DNA from: an uncultured Tateyamaria sp.
Lineage (GTDB): Bacteria; Pseudomonadota; Alphaproteobacteria; Rhodobacterales; Rhodobacteraceae
Direction of reading: 5' to 3'
NCBI RefSeq assembly: GCF_947503045.1
Contig: NZ_CANNCF010000001.1
Span: forward strand, 434,001-498,000
Length of the DNA stretch: 64,000 bases
This document shows positions 43,446-53,388 of the stretch, one piece after another. The notes beneath the pieces are model-generated. The model saw only the letters and a list, made by a program, of their open reading frames with translations. It searched no databases and was not told the origin of the DNA. The number at the start of each line of letters is the position of its first letter. Position 1 is the first letter of the stretch. A program made the translations under genes and the position numbers.

Positions 43446-44323
43446 AAGGCTACACTCCGCTCTCAAGTCTTTGGGGTATGTTTGAGGAACGGTATCTCAA
43501 GTGGTGCTGCGCTCGTGCCTGCGAGTTGTATACTGCGGAACACTTCAGTCGTGATGATCACTTCGGGTCACCGCGGGACCTCTGTGAAGACATGTTTCTA
43601 GCATCACTTTCGGAGTTGCGCCTCGCGCTTTGCACAACCAAAGGATCTGTCCTGGAAATTGACGCAAGTTTGTCCGGAACAAACGCGAAGCTTCTCCAGA
43701 AGACGGCTGTGATGGAAAGCTTTCACATTGCTATGTTCGAGGATGAGGCTGGCCCTCAAAACGAATGGCTCATTCGCATGGGATCGCCGCAATTTCGGGA
43801 GGCAGGTCATACCGATGGCGAGGTCAAACAGTGGATCGTCGAATATGCCTTGCTTGTTGAACTAGAGGCCGATTTTCACGCCGTGAACATTCCGTTTCAC
43901 ACATTACCTTATCTATTTGAACGGCAATCCTACGTGATCGCCCGCAACTTTCCACCTTGGTCAAAAGACATGTGGGATGATCACTATGAGCGTAATTTGC
44001 CAGAGCATTATCGGGGTGCATCCATTTGCTTGAAGGAGGTATTGGCACAGCACTGGCAGGACAGTCTGAGCGAAACGGCACTACGCAAGGGTCTTGGGCG
44101 TCTGATCCCTAGTGTGATTTTGGAAGACAGTTCGCATTCCCTTCGGAAGAGCGGCAGGCTGGCGAAAGTTCCGGAAGCTAAGCAACTCATTCAATCCTTC
44201 GAAATCGAACTCGAAGATCTGACCGCGAAAGAAAAATTGAAATTTTTGCAAGAACGGCACGGCCTCAAAATTGGCCTGACTACTTTGCGAGCTGCTTATC
44301 GCAAACTGCGCGACGGCAAATGA
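43388..44323 (+). CDS. Hypothetical island protein, possible C-terminal HTH
   Basis: 312-codon ORF; start could be GTG 43433 or ATG 43478; no recognised family. Confidence 0.6.
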   Translation: MVGICDKRWASRGCLVFTLEGYTPLSSLWGMFEERYLKWCCARACELYTAEHFSRDDHFGSPRDLCEDMFLASLSELRLALCTTKGSVLEIDASLSGTNAKLLQKTAVMESFHIAMFEDEAGPQNEWLIRMGSPQFREAGHTDGEVKQWIVEYALLVELEADFHAVNIPFHTLPYLFERQSYVIARNFPPWSKDMWDDHYERNLPEHYRGASICLKEVLAQHWQDSLSETALRKGLGRLIPSVILEDSSHSLRKSGRLAKVPEAKQLIQSFEIELEDLTAKEKLKFLQERHGLKIGLTTLRAAYRKLRDGK

Positions 44324-44330
44324 GTACGAA

Positions 44331-44346
44331 ACAGTTTTCAAAACTG
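44331..44346. repeat. Palindrome ACAGTTT-TC-AAACTGT
   Basis: 7-bp perfect inverted repeat, just after the 43388 ORF. Confidence 0.6.
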
Positions 44347-44360
44347 TATTGAGCGCGTTG

Positions 44361-44415
44361 CGTCGAAAACCGCATCGAAAGTCATCGTAAAGCCCGTCGT
44401 AAACCCATCGTAAAG
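44361..44415 (+). repeat. Imperfect ~11-bp direct repeats (TCGTAAA-type)
   Basis: GTCGAAAACC GCATCGAAAGT CATCGTAAAGC CCGTCGTAAAC CCATCGTAAAGC. Confidence 0.65.
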
Positions 44416-44507
44416 CTCGAAGCGGTTTGCGAAGTTTATGCACTCTGCAAAACCTTGGCATCCCACGACATCCTCCATGGCCAAAGACTAACCAAGGAGA
44501 ACACTTG

Positions 44508-44711
44508 ATGCCTGATATCTTTGAAAACAACCGGAACTACGCCCTAGGGGATCCCGAACTTGAGATCCTTGGCAACCGCCAAAAGCTTGCGCGGTGGCGT
44601 CACGCGAACATGGGTCCCGCATACTACAAACTCGGGCGCAAAGTCATTTACCGTGGTTCTGATCTTAACGCCTGGGCCACAAAGCATCGTAAAGACGCGA
44701 GCGCTTTTTAG
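44508..44711 (+). CDS. Small HTH/excisionase-like DNA-binding protein
   Basis: NRQKLARWRHANMGPAYYKLGRKVIYRGSDLNAWATKHRKDASAF resembles AlpA/MerR-type excisionase HTH. Confidence 0.65.
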   Translation: MPDIFENNRNYALGDPELEILGNRQKLARWRHANMGPAYYKLGRKVIYRGSDLNAWATKHRKDASAF

Positions 44712-44798
44712 GCCCGGCTGCTCAGCAGTATTCACCCAAAATTGTAAACTGGCTTACGTACCTCGGTAAGATCGCCGGGGCGGGGAGGGTGCAGAGAC

Positions 44799-46355
44799 AT
44801 GACCCGTTCCTACAAGGGCATTCGCGCAAAGAAACACTGGGTCTATTCCGTGGAAGACCTCATGCTCTCCTATGGTGTGACTCGGAACACAATCAGCAAT
44901 TGGGTCAACGAAGGTCTGATGCCCTCGAATAGTCGTAGGCCGTATGTGTTTCGCGGGGCCGCAGTCCAAGATTTTCTCCAAAGACGACTAGAGCGAAGAC
45001 AAGTAAAGCTCAGTCTATGTGAATTCTACTGCTTCACTTGCAAAGTGCCTGTGACACCGATCAAATTTGACCGTGAACCGTTAGCAACAAAATCCGGCGC
45101 GCAGGTTCTGCAAGCAACGTGCCCGAGGTGTAAAAGGACGGTCACCAAGTTCGGGAATCTGGAAGAACTGGACGTCCATAGGTTAATGGGCGCTACAAAT
45201 ACCAACGGGGACCAAACGGACGAAGGAGTAATTCAGGCGTCCGGTGATATTTGGATTTGGCACAACAGAAATGATCGCATAGTTCACAAATGGCAGATCA
45301 GTGCGGGCCGTTTCGCTGATGCGACCGTTGATGCCCACCTGCGCGCCATTCGTTTTCTAGAGGATGTTCTCCAAGGGAAATCCTTCACCTCATTGAGTAC
45401 AGTGGACATCGACAGAGTGCGATCCGAGTTGAAATTACAACTCTCTGGTGCTCGCGACGCACCCAAATCGCGCTCGAGTGTCAGTCACACCTCATCCCAC
45501 ATTCGCAAGTTTCTAGTATGGCTTTTGAAGCAAGACTTTGCCTCTGACCTTCCCAAGGATCTGCCAGACTACATCGAGTTGCCCAAGGCTGTGTACGCCC
45601 AGTGTCTGCCGCGACCCCAAAAGGAATATCCTCTCATAGAGGAGGCCGAAGCCATGCTCGAACGCATGCCGTCCCAGACCCTTCCCCGGAAGCGGGATCG
45701 CGCGATGTTCGCGATCGCTTTTCTTGGCGCGTTGAGGGCAGACACGCTCGTCTCGCTGCGGCTGAAACACCTAAGTGTCGCTGAAAAAATGATCATTCAG
45801 GATGGTACTGTCTCTCGTACGAAAAACGGCAAAAGTCTGGAGATATGGTGGTTCCCAATTTCTGAAGCTTTTTCTGCTGAAGTAACCAAGTGGGAAGCAC
45901 TTATACGCGACCTTGGCTTCCATGACGACGATCCGCTGTTCCCGGATCTAAAGTACCTCCTGAATGGCTACCCCAAGCGATACCCAAACGCGCCACCGAT
46001 CGAGCCGATGAAGACAAAGACGGCCGTAAACAAAACCTTCGCGATAGCCAGCAGCGGTGCCAAAGCGCATTACACGCCACACTCTGCAAAGCACACGATG
46101 GCAGCAGAAAGGGACCGTCGACACCTCACCGCGCGTGAACGCAAAGCGTGGCTAGAAAACATAGGACATGACACAGAACAGATCACTGACCGTCATTACG
46201 GCCAACTCTCAGGAGACGAGCGGAGACGTGCGTTGAAAAATATCGGCGATGGCTCAGAGCAACTATCGGTGCTCGAAAGACTGACCAATGATGAGTTGGG
46301 CGCCGGATTGCGAGAGTTTCTGATGCGCCACGTTGTAGAGATAAACAACGAATAG
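44799..46355 (+). CDS. Tyrosine recombinase with N-terminal HTH and Cys4 zinc-ribbon-like insert
   Basis: VEDLMLSYGVTRNTISNWVNEG; CFTCKV...CPRCKR; box I GALRADTLVSLRLKHL, box II HSAKHT, IGHDTEQITDRHYG. Confidence 0.82.
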   Translation: MTRSYKGIRAKKHWVYSVEDLMLSYGVTRNTISNWVNEGLMPSNSRRPYVFRGAAVQDFLQRRLERRQVKLSLCEFYCFTCKVPVTPIKFDREPLATKSGAQVLQATCPRCKRTVTKFGNLEELDVHRLMGATNTNGDQTDEGVIQASGDIWIWHNRNDRIVHKWQISAGRFADATVDAHLRAIRFLEDVLQGKSFTSLSTVDIDRVRSELKLQLSGARDAPKSRSSVSHTSSHIRKFLVWLLKQDFASDLPKDLPDYIELPKAVYAQCLPRPQKEYPLIEEAEAMLERMPSQTLPRKRDRAMFAIAFLGALRADTLVSLRLKHLSVAEKMIIQDGTVSRTKNGKSLEIWWFPISEAFSAEVTKWEALIRDLGFHDDDPLFPDLKYLLNGYPKRYPNAPPIEPMKTKTAVNKTFAIASSGAKAHYTPHSAKHTMAAERDRRHLTARERKAWLENIGHDTEQITDRHYGQLSGDERRRALKNIGDGSEQLSVLERLTNDELGAGLREFLMRHVVEINNE

Positions 46356-46369
46356 TGGTTGAGTTGGGC

Positions 46370-47591
46370 GTGTTTTGTTGAAAAACTCTTCCTTGATTGG
46401 TGCATGAACTGCTAATTCAATTCCCCCAACAAACCGGAGGATCAGCGATGATGGGACCGAGGCGGGAAGCACAGACGGCGCTGTTTTACGAGTTCTCGTT
46501 GGAGGATCACATCCCTCAAGATCACCTACTGAGGTCGATTGATCGGTTTGTCGATCTAAGCAGCATCCGCGCCCATCTTGCAGATTTCTACAGCCATACA
46601 GGCCGCCCATCGATCGATCCGGAATTGCTGATCCGGATGCTGCTGGTTGGCTATTGCTTTGGTATCCGCTCTGAACGACGGCTGTGAGAAGAGGCCCATT
46701 TGAACCTCGCATATCGCTGGTTTTGTCGTCTCGATCTGAATGATCGGATCCCGGACCACTCCACATTCTCAAAGAACAGGCACGGTCGTTTCCGGGACAG
46801 CGAACTACTCCGCCATCCGTTCGAGACAACCGTGGCGCGCTGCATCGCGGAAGGTCTCGTAAGTGGTCAACGCATGGCCGTTGATGCCAGCTTGATCGAG
46901 GCGGATGCGAACAGGCAGTTCTCAGCCTCCAAAGAAGAATGGGACATCAATCGCATTGATGTCGCTGCCGCGCCACGTGCTGTGCGCGAGTATCTCGACA
47001 CATTGGATGAGGCAGCGTTTGGTGCCGCCAGTGAGGTGCAACCAAAGTTCACCTCGTTCTCGGATCCCGCCAGCCAGTGGACCGCTGCGCGCAAAGGCCC
47101 TGCGTTCTTTAGCTATTCTGACAACTACCTGATCGACACGGATCACGGTGTCGTCGTCGACGTGGAAGCGACGCGGTCAATCCGGCAGGCTGAGGTGGGA
47201 TCAACCAAGACCATGTTGGACCGGGATAAAGATAAGTTCGATCTAGATCCAGAACGTCTGATCGCGGACACCGCCTATGGCTCTGGCCAGATACCAACAG
47301 ACGGATTCTCCCAAAAGCTGGAGGGAAATCGGGTCTCAGGTCACTGCGAAAGAAGGTGGAAATGCTCTTCGCGCACCTCAAGCGCATACTCGGGCTCGGG
47401 AGGTTACGACTACGTGGCCCATGCGGCGCAAATGACGAATTCCTCCTCGCCGCCACCGCCCAGAACCTCCGCAAACTGGCGAAGATCTTTCCTGCGCCGC
47501 AGCAACCGCGCAAAGCCTGATCAGAAAGGCGCCCGCGCACCGTTCAGTTGCCCACTTTCTGCGCTCGCAACACGTTGTTTTTCAACAGAAT
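46370..47591 (+). pseudogene. Decayed IS1182-like insertion sequence
   Basis: ORFs 46448-46684 and 46700-47638 are one transposase split by TGA (RRL*EEAHLNLAYRWFCRLDLND); frameshift/deletion before KKVEMLFAHLKRILGLGRLRLRGPCGANDEFLLAATAQNLRKLAK; 11-bp IR TGTTGAAAAAC (46376-46386) / GTTTTTCAACA (47577-47587). Confidence 0.85.
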
Positions 47592-47729
47592 GGGCGGGAG
47601 GACGAAGCCGCTATCGCGGCAATGGCGCTTGTGGTTGAGGTTTTGAGCCGCCTCTTACGGTGCGCGTTTTGTGATTTTGCTGACCTGTCTGACGATTGAG
47701 GTTTCTCAATCTGATGACAGGAGGCTCCC

Positions 47730-48617
47730 ATGAAGGAGGAGAAGACCACCCCGCTGCGCGCGCGGATGATCGAATATATGCGTATTCGTGGAATGTCCCC
47801 GAAGACCCAGCAGGCCCATATCAGAGCAGTCAGGTACTTTGCCGAGTTTATAGGGCGCTCACCTGATACTGCCACGCCGGACGAGTTGCGCGCATATCAG
47901 CTTCACATCACAGATACCGGGGTCTCGACGGGCGTGTTCAATGCCAGGATCGTGTCGCTACGGTTCTTCTTTGGCATGACCTGTGGGCGCGAAGAGATGA
48001 AGCGTTACATGCAGTTCGGACGCAAGGCGAAGAAGTTGCCCGTTGTCTTGAGCGTCGAGGAGGTCGGCGATCTTCTGGCGGCGGTTCCGGGACCGGGCTT
48101 GAAATATCGCGCAGCCTTGGGGATCAGCTATGGCGCTGGTTTGCGCGCATCTGAGGTCTGCAATCTCAAGGTCTCGGATATCGACAGCGACTGGATGCTG
48201 ATCCATGTCGACGAAGGCAAGAATGACAAGGACCGCAAGGCCATGTTGTCGCCCGCTTTGCTCGATCTGCCGCGCGACTATTGGCGCGAGGCACGGCCCG
48301 AGGGATGGCTGTTTCCGGGCAAACCCAAGATCATGGCCCTGTCCCCGCGCCAACTGAACCGCGCGTTCACGTCTGCCAAGCATATGGCAGGCATCAACAA
48401 ACCCGCGACCCTGCACACCCTTCGGCACAGCTTTGCGACCCATCTTCTCGAGGCTGGTACGGATGTTCGGGTGATCCAGGTGCTTCTCGGTCATTCAATG
48501 CTCTGCACGACAGCGCGCTATACGCATGTCGCGACCAAGACCATTCGTGGCACCGTCAGCCCCTGCGAGATGTTGGAGACGCTGCAGGATCATACTGTCA
48601 GACGGGGATTGGAGTAG
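47730..48617 (+). CDS. XerC/D-like tyrosine recombinase of IS91-type element
   Basis: LGISYGAGLRASEVCNLKVSDID; HTLRHSFATHLLEAGTDVRVIQVLLGHSMLCTTARYTHV. Confidence 0.9.
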   Translation: MKEEKTTPLRARMIEYMRIRGMSPKTQQAHIRAVRYFAEFIGRSPDTATPDELRAYQLHITDTGVSTGVFNARIVSLRFFFGMTCGREEMKRYMQFGRKAKKLPVVLSVEEVGDLLAAVPGPGLKYRAALGISYGAGLRASEVCNLKVSDIDSDWMLIHVDEGKNDKDRKAMLSPALLDLPRDYWREARPEGWLFPGKPKIMALSPRQLNRAFTSAKHMAGINKPATLHTLRHSFATHLLEAGTDVRVIQVLLGHSMLCTTARYTHVATKTIRGTVSPCEMLETLQDHTVRRGLE

Positions 48618-48629
48618 CGGCTCGGGCGG

Positions 48630-49829
48630 TTGCCGCGCCCAAAGCTGGAGATTGCAGATATCTTTCGGAAGTATGGCCCAGCATATCGCCGGGCCAATGC
48701 AGGTCATGTCAGTCTCGGCCAACTGAAGGTGATGTCGGCGATTGAAGCCTGCCGAACCGAGGCGCTCGGCGGGCATGTAGCGGGATGTGCCAAATGCGGC
48801 CACCATCACATCGCGTACAACAGTTGCAAGAACCGCCATTGCCCCAAATGCCAGGGACCTGCCGCACGTGACTGGATGGAGGCACGCACCGAGGACCTGC
48901 TACCGGTCGAGTACTTCCACGTCGTCTTCACAATGCCCGCAGAGATCGCTCGCATTGCGTATTGGAACCCAAAGGCGGTCTATGGCCTGTTGTTCAGCGC
49001 ATCAGCGCAAACCGTGATGACCATCGCCGCCGACCCCAAGCGGTTCGGTGCAAAGGTCGGCATGACCAGTGTGCTTCATACTTGGGGATCCGCGCTGACG
49101 CACCATCCCCACATCCACATGATCGTGCCGGGCGGCGGCCTGTCACCCGACGGCACGAGGTGGGTAGCCTGTAGACCGGGGTTCTTCCTGCATGTGCGCG
49201 TTTTGGCGCGACTGTTCAGACGTCTGTTCCTGGAAGGGTTGATAGAGTTGCATCGAGCGGGAGCTCTTATGTTCTTTGGTGACAACGCAGGACTGGCGGA
49301 TGCCGTTGCCTTCACCAAATGGCTCGCCCCGTTACGCAAAACCGACTGGGTCGTCTATGCCAAGCCTCCGTTTGGCGGGCCAGAGGCGGTGCTGGCACAT
49401 CTGAGCCGCTATACCCACCGGGTCGCGATCTCGAACCATCGGTTGATCAACGCCGATGCCGATACCGTAGCTTTCCGCTGGAAGGTTTACCGGATCAAAC
49501 GTGGTGACCGCCAAAAGGTCATGCGCTTGGCCACACCCGAGTTCATCCGCCGTTTCCTGATCCACGTTCTGCCTGACGGATTCCACCGTATCCGCCACTT
49601 TGGCTTGTTGGCCAGTTCGGCACGCAAATCAAACATCACGAAGATCGGAGCTTTGCTCGGCGATCAACGCACCGACCAAAACGATGAACCAGAGCCGGCG
49701 CCCGAGATCGCCCCTCATACTTTACGCGAGCCATGCCCATGTTGCGGTGGCGATATGCGCATCATCGAGATCTTCCGCCGTGGCCAGAAACCAATGTCAC
49801 GCGCGCCACCACAGGAGCACGCCGCATGA
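48630..49829 (+). CDS. IS91-family transposase (probable TTG start)
   Basis: GCAKCGHHHIAYNSCKNRHCPKCQ zinc finger; HHPHIHMIVPGGG HUH motif; LSRYTHRVAISNHRL. Confidence 0.92.
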   Translation: MPRPKLEIADIFRKYGPAYRRANAGHVSLGQLKVMSAIEACRTEALGGHVAGCAKCGHHHIAYNSCKNRHCPKCQGPAARDWMEARTEDLLPVEYFHVVFTMPAEIARIAYWNPKAVYGLLFSASAQTVMTIAADPKRFGAKVGMTSVLHTWGSALTHHPHIHMIVPGGGLSPDGTRWVACRPGFFLHVRVLARLFRRLFLEGLIELHRAGALMFFGDNAGLADAVAFTKWLAPLRKTDWVVYAKPPFGGPEAVLAHLSRYTHRVAISNHRLINADADTVAFRWKVYRIKRGDRQKVMRLATPEFIRRFLIHVLPDGFHRIRHFGLLASSARKSNITKIGALLGDQRTDQNDEPEPAPEIAPHTLREPCPCCGGDMRIIEIFRRGQKPMSRAPPQEHAA

Positions 49830-50243
49830 TCAGATGCGTCACCACTCACCTCGATACGCTCCGATCGTCTTCGGATGATCTGTCCAAACCGCTTGTGGCA
49901 ATCATCCGAATTGGTGGTCTCTATCGCATCGTCAGCACTCGATCTACGCAATACTCACAATCAAGCTGGCGAAAAACGAATGCGGCAAGCGCTTCAAGCA
50001 CAGTCGACCGCGCGCTCGTGGCTAAGTCAGTCTCAACCGCCAGCGCTCTTTCCCCATAGACAGATCCCAGATCCCCGCAGCTTCCTCCTTCCGAGGTTTG
50101 TCAACGCGGGCCGCCCGCCTCGCGAGTAGGAAATATTGCACCTCGGCCCGCATCGAAAAATCTTCAGGGAAGCGGAAGTTCGCTGCGACAGCGGCGGAAG
50201 CTTCCTGGCTTTCAAAAAGCGGGCATTCAGTTGTGGCGATTGG

Positions 50244-50747
50244 TCAAACCAAGACCGCTGCCCGAGATTGAACCATCGCAGCAATCGCCGTTTGTACTTC
50301 GGCACTGAGTTCCGTTTGCTGTTCTCCTGCGTCGATTTCGACGATTAGCGAAAACCTGATTTCTGGCAGCCTGTCTTGAAGGAGATTCTTTGACTTCCAC
50401 CAGCCGGTGACTGAGTGGACAGCAATCAAGTTTAGGCGCGCTAAGTCAGACGCCTTGCACGTAATCTGATCGATATGTGGTGATCCCACATCGCGTCGGT
50501 CGCTTTCGAAAAGCCAAAGATCTTCCTCCACACTTAATGGCCCAACGGGAGGTTCGGCAACTTTGCTGACATTGGCCATGAAACGGTCAGCTTGTTCGTC
50601 TGCGCGATTTACCTTGAACCGCAGATTGTGAGACGCGTAGCGGTACCGGGACCCACGCGATGTCTCCGACGGGTTGGGAGCGACAAAGGTGCTTAGTGCC
50701 GCGCGCATTGTCACTTCGGCGCTCCCCAGCGCCCGCAAAAGCGGCAA
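50244..50747 (-). CDS. Hypothetical protein, possibly truncated
   Basis: 167 aa ORF, no recognised family; sits between two IS elements. Confidence 0.4.
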   Translation of the reverse strand: MPLLRALGSAEVTMRAALSTFVAPNPSETSRGSRYRYASHNLRFKVNRADEQADRFMANVSKVAEPPVGPLSVEEDLWLFESDRRDVGSPHIDQITCKASDLARLNLIAVHSVTGWWKSKNLLQDRLPEIRFSLIVEIDAGEQQTELSAEVQTAIAAMVQSRAAVLV

Positions 50748-50808
50748 CCGGCCACGGCAAGGTGAAGAGTTTCATCTCGTTGTGAACATCGCTTCCGGTC
50801 TTCTCAGA

Positions 50809-51616
50809 GGCATTGCCAACTTGCCGTCGCTTTCGGTGGAGCTTAGGCGGCCTTCATGAACATACCAACTGGGATGCACGCCTGAAAGGTTACGGGTTCC
50901 CACGTGAAGTCGTTGCCTACGCCGTGTGGGCCTACCACCGGTTCGCGCTGAGCACAGTGGATGTAGAGGATCTGCTCGCCGTGCGAGGCGTTGTCGTCAG
51001 CCGGGGAACCGTTCGCGAATGGGTGAACCGGTTTGGTCGGCATTTCGCAGATTGCATCAAGCGCGACCGGCCCGCTGCAGCAGATAAGTGGCACCTCGAT
51101 GAAGTTGTCGTGCCAATCAACGGGGCGAAGATGTGGTTGTGGCGGGCCGTGGATGGGAACGGGGATGCGCTCGACATTCTGGTTCAGCCAAGGCGAAACG
51201 CCAAAGCGGCCAGGCGCTTCTTGCGGCAACTGTTCGCCCGTTTTGGCCGGCCCCGCGTTATCATAACGGACAAATTGCGAAGCTATATCAAACCGATCCG
51301 TCAGCTGGTGCCAGAAGCCGGCCACCGCGCGCACAAAGGGATCAATAACCGGATCGCGGGGCCGCACCGACCTACGCGGAAGCGAGAGAAACTCATGGGC
51401 CTATTCAAATCGCCCTGGCAGGCACAGAGATTTTTGGCTGCCCATGATCAAATCAACACCGTCTTTCGACCCCGTCGCTACCAACTCTCCACAATCTCGT
51501 ATCGCCACGCCAGGGCCGACGCTTTCGGCCTCTGGAAAGACTATGCTGCCGAAATGACCGCTTGAACGGCAAAGACCCCAATCCCCTCAATCAGGCGAAA
51601 ACAAGTTGGAAATCCC
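50809..51616 (+). mobile_element. IS6-like element, 808 bp
   Basis: IRL GGCATTGCCAACTTG (50809-50823), IRR CAAGTTGGAAATCCC (51602-51616): 13/15 match; no obvious 8-bp target duplication. Confidence 0.8.
50813..51565 (+). CDS. IS6-family DDE transposase, catalytic Glu substituted
   Basis: KWHLDEVVV and RVIITDKLRSYIKPI present; NNRIAGPHRPTRKREK where family has NNRxEGSHxPTR. Confidence 0.88.
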   Translation: MPTCRRFRWSLGGLHEHTNWDARLKGYGFPREVVAYAVWAYHRFALSTVDVEDLLAVRGVVVSRGTVREWVNRFGRHFADCIKRDRPAAADKWHLDEVVVPINGAKMWLWRAVDGNGDALDILVQPRRNAKAARRFLRQLFARFGRPRVIITDKLRSYIKPIRQLVPEAGHRAHKGINNRIAGPHRPTRKREKLMGLFKSPWQAQRFLAAHDQINTVFRPRRYQLSTISYRHARADAFGLWKDYAAEMTA

Positions 51617-51775
51617 TACGATACACCAAATTCTACCGCTAATATATTCACCCAAAATCGTAATTTCTGAATCTCTCAAATCGCAACTCAAAAAAGCTGA
51701 AATACGCCACTAAGTCTCTCGATCAACCGTGACAATGAACAGCCTACTATTGCCCGAAAATTGTGAGCACAAATT

Positions 51776-53377
51776 TCACTTCGCTTTTGGCGCATTATCT
51801 GAATTGAAAAGGTCATTGGCTGTGTGCCAATCGAATAGTTTCACGAGTTTGTCGCGCTGTTCGATGGGTTGGGTATTCTCGCGATTTATGGCCTTGCGCT
51901 TGTCTTCGGGGATCAGGCTGACGATCCCGGCGGCGATGGCGACCGAGGCGGATGTCCCCGCAAAGCGGGTAAAAAGTGACCCGATTTCATAGTATTGATC
52001 GTTATCGTATTGATCGTTTTCGTCCTCCTCCGGATACTGATAGGGGGATGGATTGTACCCTGCTTGACGGGGTAGGTCCGTCGTGACGATATCGCGGGCA
52101 GGGAATTCCCTGCCTGTCAATCTCGGTGGGTCCAAATCCTTGTCAATCGCGGCCCATGGGTCGATCTTGCGCTCCCCGTCCTCGCGGTCAAAACGAGGCA
52201 ATTCCGTGCTCAGCGTTTTGATCATCCAGCCATGGTGACCGATGACGGTGGTCTGCGTGGGTGAATAACTCAGGTCTTCGCCCTTGTCGTCGCAAGCCCC
52301 CACGGCCCAAGGGCCATGCGGGTCGGTGCATGCCGATGCGGGGTAAACCGGGTGGGACAAATCCTCATTTCCGGCGGCGCAAAGCACGATAGTTTCCTGG
52401 CACAGATCCATGAAGTCTTCATGCAGACGATCCCACAACTTGTTTTCCTCTTCCTGCATTTGTTGCGCGTCCTTGGACAGCGGTTTCGCACGATCACGCG
52501 GTCGATCCCACGAATCCGCGATCACCACGATATCCGGTTCGACCAATTTCGCGTATTCCACGGCGGATCGTAGCATCGAAGCGCTCGGGGCGGCGGAAAT
52601 GGAGATCGGGACAATTCGGCAAAACGGATTGATCCCGCAATAGGGAAGCGGCAGCCAATCGGCAGAGGAAAGAACAACATCGTCTATGATTTCGCCGTTT
52701 TCGTGTTTCAAGCCGCGCAGAAATGCAGGCTCACGAAAACAGATGCTGGTGGGCCGCGCTCCGATCAGCCCGGCGACGGCCGTTCCATGGGCGCCGAACA
52801 CGCGAAAGGGTCGTTCTGAACTATGCCCGTGCTCGATCTCGGCAACGATGGCCTTGGCAAGGTCGGTGTTTTGCTTGCTCGCCTTGTCCCCCAGCCACGC
52901 GCGGGATTTGACATCCGCGTCTAGAAAATACTTGTCGCCCTTGTTTTCGTTACCGTCCTTGAAACGCAGAAACTCCCCATGTGCGGTATGACTGAAATCG
53001 CGCATCAACCCGGTATCCATGGCCCCGCATAAATTCGGGTGCTTATAGTCGACAGGCGTGTCGATCAACGCGATGCGCGCCGGGCGAGGCGGAACCGGAA
53101 CCTGCGTGTCCGTGTCGCCCTTGTCTTTACGCTGCGAAACCGCCTTTTTGCCGGTGTTCTTGTTGCCCATCGCGACGCTAGCGGCACCTTCCCAGGGCTC
53201 GCCTCCATATTCCGACAATTTGTCGACGATTTGCAGCACGTGAAGGTGCCACAGTGCGTGGAAGGCCGGGCGAAACCCCGTTCCCAGCGGGTGGCAGTAA
53301 CGTTCATCGTCCTGCTTGGGCTTCTGATAAGAGGGATGCGGATGACGTCCATGGGGGTGTTTTTGACTATGTGCCAT
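51776..53377 (-). CDS. S8 (subtilisin-like) serine peptidase, no signal peptide, His-rich N-terminus
   Basis: IALIDTPVDYKHPNL (D), FGAHGTAVAGLI (H), LCAAGNEDL (N), FAGTSASVAIAAGI (S); ATG at 53377. Confidence 0.85.
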   Translation of the reverse strand: MAHSQKHPHGRHPHPSYQKPKQDDERYCHPLGTGFRPAFHALWHLHVLQIVDKLSEYGGEPWEGAASVAMGNKNTGKKAVSQRKDKGDTDTQVPVPPRPARIALIDTPVDYKHPNLCGAMDTGLMRDFSHTAHGEFLRFKDGNENKGDKYFLDADVKSRAWLGDKASKQNTDLAKAIVAEIEHGHSSERPFRVFGAHGTAVAGLIGARPTSICFREPAFLRGLKHENGEIIDDVVLSSADWLPLPYCGINPFCRIVPISISAAPSASMLRSAVEYAKLVEPDIVVIADSWDRPRDRAKPLSKDAQQMQEEENKLWDRLHEDFMDLCQETIVLCAAGNEDLSHPVYPASACTDPHGPWAVGACDDKGEDLSYSPTQTTVIGHHGWMIKTLSTELPRFDREDGERKIDPWAAIDKDLDPPRLTGREFPARDIVTTDLPRQAGYNPSPYQYPEEDENDQYDNDQYYEIGSLFTRFAGTSASVAIAAGIVSLIPEDKRKAINRENTQPIEQRDKLVKLFDWHTANDLFNSDNAPKAK

Positions 53378-53388
53378 CTTTTTTCTCC

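Larger units (their letters stand above)
47600..50130 (+). mobile_element. IS91-like element carrying a tyrosine recombinase (ends approximate)
   Basis: Integrase plus HUH transposase pair inserted just downstream of the IS1182 remnant. Confidence 0.7.

Noticed and set aside
50136-50348. 70-aa plus-strand ORF between IS elements
   Set aside because: No family, Cys/Arg/Phe-rich composition, overlaps the opposite-strand ORF.
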